Assembly: GCA_903850335.1 (NCBI GenBank)
Contig: CAINLJ010000106.1
Location: 1-32,063 of the forward strand
Reading direction: 5' to 3'
DNA: 32,063 nucleotides
Origin: an uncultured Bacteroidia bacterium
GTDB taxonomy: Bacteria > Bacteroidota > Bacteroidia > Bacteroidales > Prolixibacteraceae
The position numbers and the translations under genes are program-made. Every line of letters begins with the position of its first letter. Position 1 is the first letter of the stretch. Under the pieces are notes generated by a model. The model searched no databases and was not told where the DNA came from. It saw nothing but the letters and a program-made list of their open reading frames with translations. Shown in pieces: positions 25,175 through 32,063 of this stretch.

Positions 25175-28100
25175 TTAGAAATGTCCCTGCGCGGTTATTC
25201 CCAGTTGAAGATTCTTAAACATATTACTACTCATATCGGGAACTATACCTACGGAAAGCCAGCTTGCATTACCTTGATTATACTGGTAAAAAGATGCACC
25301 AATTACGAGTCCGTTAGGAGTCCATGGCGATTTTGCAGCACCACCTATTGCCAGAGTTCCCGGACTAGGAGGAGCCGCTTCTGTTACACTTACATCAGGC
25401 ATATAAGCAGCTCCGAAAACGGCTGCTCTGCCTGAAATTCCGGTTGCAGAATTTACATTTACATCACCAAGAATGTATGAAGTATAAAGAGGTCCGGCAC
25501 CTGAGAAGGTACCGCGAAAATCAGCACCTGAAGAAGATGCGTTTCCGGTGCCTCTAAAACGTAAAGACTGTAAACCAAAAATATGAAGATTTCCCTGTGC
25601 AGCATAGGATATTGATCCGTCAGCATTGCCAGCACCGTGACCGGAAGCCGAGAAAGAAACGAGTCCAACATTGACATCTGCTGTTGCCGTGACGCTGCTT
25701 ATCGAAGGGCGACCTGATGCATCGACTGATCCCGATGCAGCAACATGTACCCGGCCTATGTTTGCCAGTGAGGTTGCATCAAAGGTACCACTAAACTGAC
25801 CTGAACTAACGGACGCCCGTGCCCGGAATTCTGCGAGCGACGTTGAGCCCGACTCGAATGCTCCATGTAAAGTAAGAGTACCGCTTGCCGATGGCAAAGC
25901 GGAAGCCAGTGTGGGCACGGCACGGCTTAAGACTAATTCCCCCGGAACCGGTACCTGCAGAGAAGCGCTGCCATAAGCTGTTATATGTAACCCGGAAGTA
26001 TCTCCAACAATTCCTCCCCCACGCATGAGAAGGCTTCCGGTACCTGCCGAAGTGTTGACACTTGCCGAGGCTGTGGCATCTACGATCCCTGAGGTATTTA
26101 AATTCAGTGCCGGAATATTTAATCCGAAGCTTGACCTAATTCCAGCTGTTAGTCCCACTTGTCCCGAAACAGACCGGTCACTTGAAAACAAATTGTGAAA
26201 TTGCATCTGACCAGTAACATTCACGGGAGCAATCTGAGTAATTAAGGGCGTTATCTGTACCGGATTTCCTGTGCCTGACACGGGCGAGGATTGTTTACCA
26301 TTTTTATCCGACCTCATAACAGGTGAGTTATTACAATACCTGTAAAGATTTACGCCATCCCCAATACCTGCCGGATCACAACTAACCCATCTGCCAAGCC
26401 AGGGTATGTAATACCGCGAACCGTGATATTCAAGGCCTGTTTCCTCGTCACGTTCCATACCTGTGAACCTGTATCTTTTTGAAGAGGCGCGGATTGAAGC
26501 ATTTTTTACCTGATAGGATGTAGTTCCAAAAGGGTGAAATTCTTCGTAAGAAATTATCCTGGCCTCAACAGTTCCATCCGTTTCAAGAGCTGCGGAGCCA
26601 GCATGATTGTGAAGCTGATAACGCACTAAACGTACTCCCGGCGCCTCCGCTGCCAACTGACCTGGTTTAGTATTCTTTGTAATAGTTTCGATGATCACAA
26701 ACCGGTTTCCCTCATCCGTCAGACTTAATGATTCAAACTCGAAGTTCACAGTATCTGACTGATAAGTTCTGGATATTTCAAAACCGGAAAAGTAAATATG
26801 CTCTTCCTTTCTGGTTGCCGCAATACCCTCTGCCGCACTGTTTTCTGTTATTTTACGAATACGCTGACTCTTTGCGTCATATTGATACCAGGTTGTCTCA
26901 GCAGTCCCGTTTCCAGGATTTACACGCTGACGTATACTCTTTACAATTTCTTCCTTAAAATTCCAACCAACTTCATCAAGATTAGGCATCTGAGTTAAAA
27001 ACCCATGCTTTGGATGATGCGTATAACTATAATTCTGTGCACCAACAGCTGTCTGAATAAGCCTGTTATTTGTCTTTTCGTAACTAAAATTCCTTGTCAG
27101 ATTATTCCCAAGCGTCTGTTTTAGCTGAACTATGTTCCCCACTTCATCATAGCTGTATGTCTGAAGATAATTCCAAACTGCCATAGGATCACCAGGGTTC
27201 AGACTGTGCATAAACTGAGCATCGTTCCAGTTGTCAGAGGAATTAACAGTCAATAAAACATTGTTTTCACGCCCTGAGGCTTCCCGTAAACGGTAAAGAG
27301 CATCGTAAGTATATTCCGATAAGCCAGTTACCCTTTGATTGTCGAAAAAGACTACAGGTATATTCTTGTCTTCAATGTGTGTGATATTCCCAACCGGATC
27401 GAAAGTATAATACCAATCCTGCAAAGGATCATTATTCTGCCGGGTTGTTTGCAGATGCCTAAGACGGAAAGTCTTACTGTCATAATCGAAATTTGTCGTT
27501 ACCCCATTCCCATAAACAATCCGGCTACGCTGACTTTTTTCGTCATAATCGATTCTTTCAATGAATACATCTGCCTCTAATGAGCCGGTGTGTAAAACTC
27601 TCTCCGAGTCAAGCAGACCAGTTTCATTGTAAGATGGAAATATTGAACTCAGATCCGGTGAAATTTGTTTTGTAATCCTGCCCAGGGCATCGGTTTCATT
27701 GACAAAGGAGAAAAAACCATCTTCCAGATCACTTTCAAGACTAACATCCGTCCAGTTCGCTACGACTTTATAATTTCTAAAAAGTCTTCGTTTTGTAATT
27801 TTCGGCTCACCCTTAAAATTAAACTCAGGAGTTTCAACCAATCCTCCTGTATCGTAATGTCTGTAAACATTCCCTCTCAAATTCAAAGTCTCTGCATTAA
27901 GTAAACTCTCGCCATAGACTATACGATCGAAAATATGGTTCAGAGCAGAGGGTCCATCACCGCCAAGCACTTTACTTTGTAACGGGCGGTGCAAAGAATC
28001 ATACGCATATTGAAACTCGTGACTTCTCTCGTCCCAGGTTCGCAGCGGATTCCCAAGAATATTTAATAAAGTCCAACGCTGACCAGAATCCATGCTGTTT

Positions 28101-31100
28101 TTGTATACACCGTTGCCCAGGATATCGTATTTAAATTCGATTACAGTATTTCCCTTGAGGCTGTTTTCAACCAGTTCGCGTGCATCTGTCAGGGAACGAA
28201 GATTTCCCTCAACATCCAGTTTTACTTTAGTTTTGTAGTATTCATCTGCATTTGTCGTGATATTCCTGTTATTGTCCACAGACAAAATCGTTCTTCCCAA
28301 AGTATCCAAATGCAGGATATTAGATGTTCCAGCGTGCAAAGCAGCCTTTTCAGCAGCCACTTTTTCCCTCGCCGGATCCTTGCCCTCCGCAAGTAATTCA
28401 GTATCGATGAGCCTGTTGATGCGATTTATATACCAGGTACACTCAGGATCAAGAATGCAATCATTTGCATCAAAATTCAGCTGTTGCCATGAATTAAATT
28501 GTGCCCTTAACAATGTCCCATCCGGAAGAATTGTCTTAATGAGACGACCCATAGAATCATAATACATCACCGAAGTAACTCCTGATGCAACAAGCTCTTT
28601 TTCATCCTCAAATTTAGGTGAACCCGAAAAATAAGGCTCATATTGCTTGACAACGTTTCCTTTATTGTTGAGTTGAGTCCGGCCATTCCCAACCCACCGG
28701 AGATAGGGAGTTGTAATGACAGGAACTTTATTCCCAGCATTATCACTGACAAAGGCCTGACCCGGTTTGGCCTGAGTCTTTTTCATCGTGACTCTTCCAA
28801 GTCCATTCGTATATTCGAAACTTAACTGAATCTTACTTTCCGGATTCAGGGTTCCATCTTCATTCCTGTAATGTGTCTCACGGGTAAAAGAAACAATTAC
28901 AGCAGGATGACCCGAAGTTGCGTAAGAATCAAAGTCATAGATATAACGTGTGGTAGCATGTTTTAGCAACTGTTTTGCCTGAATTTGCAAATTGTCTGAA
29001 TTGCAAACACCTGACTGATTTGACGATGCGAAAAATGATTGTATATCAGATTGCTCATCATCCGTGTTCTCAGCAATTCCGGTTAACTCATCCGCCTGTG
29101 CACCCTTTCCGAAAATTGCCACTGCCTTAACTATTCCAAGCTCATCGGTGATTACTTCAGAATAGTTGTTATTGATATCTTTCAATCGCTGTGGAACCTG
29201 TGTTCGGAAATTATATGAGTCAACTCTCGATTTATTGTGGAGCTGATCCTCTGTCTCCACGATAAAAAGAAAGTAATCGCCATAGTATTTCACATTGGTT
29301 TTTGCATCAAATGGATCGGTAAACGAGACAGGAGTGAAGAACCGTTTTCGGGCATCTGCCACTGTTTCTCCATCACTTAAATATTGCGCTGTCCCGGAAC
29401 GAATCCACCATTCATCGTCACCCTCACTATGGCAAAACTTCCCTTCAATCATCAGTGAATCATTAATCCTTGCCCCGGGAACATTGGCAGGACCATATAT
29501 ATCAGCCAGTAATTCAGGTGTATAAGCAAGCTGATAACCCTCGAATGGAATTGCTGCCGATTCTAAATGATGCAGTGGCAGGGATGCGGCAAGACTATTA
29601 TCGTAATAAGTTGACCTTGTATGTTCGATTAACCTGCATTGGGCTTTCCCTGGCGTTAAGGGTAAATCGGGTTCCTGATAACCTGCAATTGTTGATTTTG
29701 CAGGGGTGAGAATATCATTAAATTCTTCAATCGAATAGTATTTGTCAGCTTTACTAACTCCCCTTAACTGGAAAGTCTGTACTTCAGATGGCAACCTAAG
29801 CCTGTAAGTATTGTCTGAAATAACATTATTTGTAAATTGATTCAGGGTATAGACAATAACAATCTTATCCTGTTCCTGACGGGTTACGTCAGGAAGCGAT
29901 AAATCGATAATCTTCCTGGGATAGACAACAGCGGCCGACTCAAGAACGTTACCATAATCATCGAGTCTGATATTCAGGTTATGAGCTATACGCGGGTCTT
30001 CGGTATCTCTTTCATAACTATATACTATGGATTCACTTTCCTTTACTGCAAAAACAGCATGTTTATTTTTGCCCCTTGGCTGTATTATTTCAATAACACA
30101 ATTAGAAGCAGAAACCGAATAGGGCGTTAATTCAATTTTTCGCGCAGCATCTGTATTACCAAATTTTACAGCATCGCAGGCAAAAATTTCAGTTCGTAAC
30201 TTCATTCCTTTGCATGCACGATGTACTTCCTGCCATTCTGAAACTGAAATTGAATCAATAGAAGCAGCATTTAATCCAGGTGCTGCTATCAATCGTGCTT
30301 CCGGCAAAGTTACTTCCGGACTTACAACATGAAATCCGGCTCTATTGATTTCCTTGTACCAGAAATCCTCCTCAAATTGTTGAAGAATCGTATCTTTTCG
30401 CAAAAATGCACCAGTATGTTGCCAGGTTCTTGAAACTACAGGTTCCTGGTTCAGCGGTTCTTCATCAAGGTTAGATGCCACTCCCTTCTTCCAGTTTTCG
30501 AAGGTTTCGGAATCAACTTGTTCAACCATTCCAAACCCGCGAAATTCTCTTTCAGCATGATCATAATAACCATGATGGTATTTGTATTCACTAACGAATC
30601 TGACACCCGTGATCTTATCCTCAGTTATGCTTTTAGAAACACAATGAACGGGGAAGTGTAATTTGGTTACCCAAGGTTTTCCTGCTTTCTTGTCTTCCAG
30701 ATAGAAACGTGTTGAAGGGGTATATTCGAGTGTGACTTCTTTCCCCAGATTATTCTTATAACTGACAAGGATATGGACCTTTTTACTATTCATCAGATCA
30801 ACATATTTCAACGGTGCAGTTGCATTTTTGGACAACGCTGAGGACCAGACGATGCAGGAAACACCGTTGCCGAGTAGATCTGTGACAGTAACGTTAGTCT
30901 GGGAATCCACTTCCGGAAAAGAGTCAATTTCAAATGGAATTGTACTAAACCTATTCCCATTCAGATTTTTCCAGCAAGAAAATTTGTTCTTTCCAAGATA
31001 AATGATGTCCGTTGTTCCTGAACCATCGATGTCTGCCAATCGGATGAAGGAGGGATTGAAGGAATCTGGATTATCAAAACAGGGAGCGTTACCGAAGGAA

Positions 31101-32063
31101 ATCTTGGCTCCAAATTTCCCATAACCTAAATTAGGCCAGTAACATACGTCATTGTTTCTGATCCGGACAATATCAGTCAATCCATCCCCGGACATATCGG
31201 CCAGAAATATGCTATGTGTTATATCTGAAAAGAGAATATGTGGCCCTGTCTCCTCGTCGTATGATTTGGCAGTTCTTTGAGCTTGTGAATAACCATCTCT
31301 GCCCCCCGATGAATACCATGTAAAAACCTGATCCTCCGAAATAACAACCTCTGCCTTGCCATCTCCGTCCAAATCGAGCATCCTAGTATTTGTATCTCCA
31401 AAATCGATGTTTGGCAAAGTTCTGAAAGGATGAAACTCCTTCCAATTGTTATCATCATCCAATTCAAAGAATCCCCTGGGTTCACTTCCCAGGCTTGCAA
31501 GCTGCTTGCCGCCGTCAGCGTCCAGATCTACCAGTTGTAATTGATTACCCAGTCCGTTAAAAGAGGGTCCAGGGGACACCAGTCTGGCCTGATCAAAGTT
31601 ACCATCACCAAGATTTTGCTTGTAATAGAGCCCATTCCCCTGTTCAGTCAAAATTCCTGACAACCCTTCGTTGTACAGATCTGTGAACTGGTAGTGGTTA
31701 TTATCCAGGCCTGACGGATCATGAATCAGGGCATCCCGCGGAATTTCCCTGATCTTTTTATTCCATTCGTGTTTTTGGTAACCAAACTCCATGGAAGGGA
31801 GCTTCTTAGACGAGTATGAACCGTCAGCTTTCCTGATGTAGCCAAATAAAGAAATAGAGTTGAGGAAGGCGGCTCTGTCTTTTTCGCCCATTAAGGTCTC
31901 TAGGGTTGCCCACTGAAAGGCTCCTAGTTTGGCTACGCAAGCTTTTTCTATCAAAATATCTTCGGAAGCTCTTTGGAAACGCAGGGGTTCTCCGTCAAAC
32001 AACTTGAGGTGACGCTGCAAGTCTGCCCCTTCTTGGGTGTAGCAGTTAAAGGAACGAAAATCA
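25175..32063 (-). CDS. Tc toxin TcB-TcC fusion with novel C-terminal domain (5' end outside window)
   Basis: The frame is open to the window edge, so the start is not in view. Numbering here begins at the first TTG (position 32020), which is not a credible start. From about residue 65 it matches TcB: FG-GAP-like propeller repeats (LVDLDADG, MLDLDGDGKAEVV, FLADMSGDGLTDIVRI, LADIDGSGTTDIIYL). These are followed by YHHGYYDHAEREFRGFGMVE and a midC-type segment (GMKLRTEIFACD). Next come TcC-type RHS/YD repeats and the RHS core RYRFTGMERDEETGLEYHG through DPAGIGDGVNLYRY to DKNGK (about 1849-1909). That core contains the conserved aspartates linked to self-cleavage. B and C form a cocoon that holds the C-terminal payload. 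Here they are one polypeptide, as known in some Tc loci. The final 372 residues are an unusual Gly/Ser/Ala-rich beta domain. The expected SpvB N-terminal region is missing because of the window edge. Confidence 0.9.
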   Translation of the reverse strand, partial: DFRSFNCYTQEGADLQRHLKLFDGEPLRFQRASEDILIEKACVAKLGAFQWATLETLMGEKDRAAFLNSISLFGYIRKADGSYSSKKLPSMEFGYQKHEWNKKIREIPRDALIHDPSGLDNNHYQFTDLYNEGLSGILTEQGNGLYYKQNLGDGNFDQARLVSPGPSFNGLGNQLQLVDLDADGGKQLASLGSEPRGFFELDDDNNWKEFHPFRTLPNIDFGDTNTRMLDLDGDGKAEVVISEDQVFTWYSSGGRDGYSQAQRTAKSYDEETGPHILFSDITHSIFLADMSGDGLTDIVRIRNNDVCYWPNLGYGKFGAKISFGNAPCFDNPDSFNPSFIRLADIDGSGTTDIIYLGKNKFSCWKNLNGNRFSTIPFEIDSFPEVDSQTNVTVTDLLGNGVSCIVWSSALSKNATAPLKYVDLMNSKKVHILVSYKNNLGKEVTLEYTPSTRFYLEDKKAGKPWVTKLHFPVHCVSKSITEDKITGVRFVSEYKYHHGYYDHAEREFRGFGMVEQVDSETFENWKKGVASNLDEEPLNQEPVVSRTWQHTGAFLRKDTILQQFEEDFWYKEINRAGFHVVSPEVTLPEARLIAAPGLNAASIDSISVSEWQEVHRACKGMKLRTEIFACDAVKFGNTDAARKIELTPYSVSASNCVIEIIQPRGKNKHAVFAVKESESIVYSYERDTEDPRIAHNLNIRLDDYGNVLESAAVVYPRKIIDLSLPDVTRQEQDKIVIVYTLNQFTNNVISDNTYRLRLPSEVQTFQLRGVSKADKYYSIEEFNDILTPAKSTIAGYQEPDLPLTPGKAQCRLIEHTRSTYYDNSLAASLPLHHLESAAIPFEGYQLAYTPELLADIYGPANVPGARINDSLMIEGKFCHSEGDDEWWIRSGTAQYLSDGETVADARKRFFTPVSFTDPFDAKTNVKYYGDYFLFIVETEDQLHNKSRVDSYNFRTQVPQRLKDINNNYSEVITDELGIVKAVAIFGKGAQADELTGIAENTDDEQSDIQSFFASSNQSGVCNSDNLQIQAKQLLKHATTRYIYDFDSYATSGHPAVIVSFTRETHYRNEDGTLNPESKIQLSFEYTNGLGRVTMKKTQAKPGQAFVSDNAGNKVPVITTPYLRWVGNGRTQLNNKGNVVKQYEPYFSGSPKFEDEKELVASGVTSVMYYDSMGRLIKTILPDGTLLRAQFNSWQQLNFDANDCILDPECTWYINRINRLIDTELLAEGKDPAREKVAAEKAALHAGTSNILHLDTLGRTILSVDNNRNITTNADEYYKTKVKLDVEGNLRSLTDARELVENSLKGNTVIEFKYDILGNGVYKNSMDSGQRWTLLNILGNPLRTWDERSHEFQYAYDSLHRPLQSKVLGGDGPSALNHIFDRIVYGESLLNAETLNLRGNVYRHYDTGGLVETPEFNFKGEPKITKRRLFRNYKVVANWTDVSLESDLEDGFFSFVNETDALGRITKQISPDLSSIFPSYNETGLLDSERVLHTGSLEADVFIERIDYDEKSQRSRIVYGNGVTTNFDYDSKTFRLRHLQTTRQNNDPLQDWYYTFDPVGNITHIEDKNIPVVFFDNQRVTGLSEYTYDALYRLREASGRENNVLLTVNSSDNWNDAQFMHSLNPGDPMAVWNYLQTYSYDEVGNIVQLKQTLGNNLTRNFSYEKTNNRLIQTAVGAQNYSYTHHPKHGFLTQMPNLDEVGWNFKEEIVKSIRQRVNPGNGTAETTWYQYDAKSQRIRKITENSAAEGIAATRKEEHIYFSGFEISRTYQSDTVNFEFESLSLTDEGNRFVIIETITKNTKPGQLAAEAPGVRLVRYQLHNHAGSAALETDGTVEARIISYEEFHPFGTTSYQVKNASIRASSKRYRFTGMERDEETGLEYHGSRYYIPWLGRWVSCDPAGIGDGVNLYRYCNNSPVMRSDKNGKQSSPVSGTGNPVQITPLITQIAPVNVTGQMQFHNLFSSDRSVSGQVGLTAGIRSSFGLNIPALNLNTSGIVDATASASVNTSAGTGSLLMRGGGIVGDTSGLHITAYGSASLQVPVPGELVLSRAVPTLASALPSASGTLTLHGAFESGSTSLAEFRARASVSSGQFSGTFDATSLANIGRVHVAASGSVDASGRPSISSVTATADVNVGLVSFSASGHGAGNADGSISYAAQGNLHIFGLQSLRFRGTGNASSSGADFRGTFSGAGPLYTSYILGDVNVNSATGISGRAAVFGAAYMPDVSVTEAAPPSPGTLAIGGAAKSPWTPNGLVIGASFYQYNQGNASWLSVGIVPDMSSNMFKNLQLGITAQGHF
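25178..26293 (-). other. C-terminal hypervariable payload domain of the TcBC fusion (372 residues)
   Basis: This part follows the RHS core end (DKNGK) and takes the place of the toxic enzyme in known TcC proteins. It has no cysteine, is rich in G, S, A and T, and shows alternating small/hydrophobic patterns typical of antiparallel beta strands. Units of about 30 residues start at RVHVAASGSV, LVSFSASGHG and SLRFRGTGNA. It ends GLVIGASFYQYNQ to GITAQGHF, with a C-terminal phenylalanine like an outer-membrane beta-barrel strand. I recognise no ADP-ribosyltransferase, deamidase, glycosyltransferase or nuclease motif. A pore-forming, adhesive or beta-solenoid structural role are all possible. Confidence 0.7.
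26294..26476 (-). other. RHS-associated core / self-cleavage segment of the TcBC fusion
   Basis: 61 residues from RYRFTGMERD to DKNGK, the consensus RHS core that closes the cocoon and cuts off the C-terminal payload in TccC/YenC-type proteins. The conserved aspartates in MERD and SCDPAG and the NLYRYCNNSP motif are intact, so cleavage is expected just after it, near position 26293. Confidence 0.8.

Noticed and set aside
32018-32020. TTG as the start codon of the TcB-TcC gene
   Set aside because: The frame stays open to the window edge, and a TcB protein should have an SpvB-like region upstream. The gene is partial.

Overview
The window looks like a chromosomal segment of a Bacteroidota bacterium, probably an environmental or gut Bacteroidales/Marinilabiliales-type lineage. 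This is inferred from short Tat leaders of the MKRRDFIK type, two-component-regulator-type propeller repeats, AT-rich spacers without clear Shine-Dalgarno sequences, and the families present. No rRNA, tRNA, CRISPR array, insertion sequence or phage gene was seen. The window may end at a contig edge.

Left part (about 630-14911) is a catabolic gene neighbourhood. A minus-strand operon read right to left encodes an exported propeller protein, an RraA-family lyase, a Tat-exported enolase-superfamily dehydratase and a BASS-type sodium symporter (5605 down to 630). Diverging from it on the plus strand are a Tat-exported SelA-like PLP enzyme and a DUF362 protein (5751-9062). Convergent to these is an exported amidohydrolase (9083-10333). 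After a repeat-filled gap comes a second minus-strand operon: SMP-30 lactonase-like protein, second SelA-like PLP enzyme, second amidohydrolase, and a RidA-like protein (14911 down to 10872). Every soluble protein in this block carries a Sec, Tat or lipoprotein-type export signal. The block therefore reads as a largely extracytoplasmic pathway for an acylated amino acid or amino-sugar-acid-like compound: lactone opening, deacylation, PLP-dependent ammonia elimination with RidA clearing the enamine/imine, dehydration, lyase cleavage, and uptake of an organic-acid product. The substrate is not determined by the sequence.

Two spacers, 1-629 and 10334-10871, carry a pair of about 175-bp direct imperfect repeats with internal palindromes, plus a partial inverted copy and a second short repeat family. 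They bracket the first catabolic module.

Right part (15117 to the window edge) is a minus-strand Tc (toxin complex) locus in the order TcB-TcC fusion, TcA1, TcA2. The fusion contains the SpvB/midN/midC propeller part, RHS repeats, the self-cleaving RHS core and a 372-residue C-terminal domain in the position of the toxic payload. That domain is Gly/Ser/Ala-rich, predicted all-beta, has roughly 30-residue internal repeats, and resembles no Tc effector I can name. The TcA subunit is divided between two genes at an unusual place, just before the channel and TcB-binding half. Hairpins lie immediately downstream of the Tc operon. The strongest candidates for something undescribed are the C-terminal payload of the BC fusion and the Tat-exported PLP-lyase/RidA pathway.
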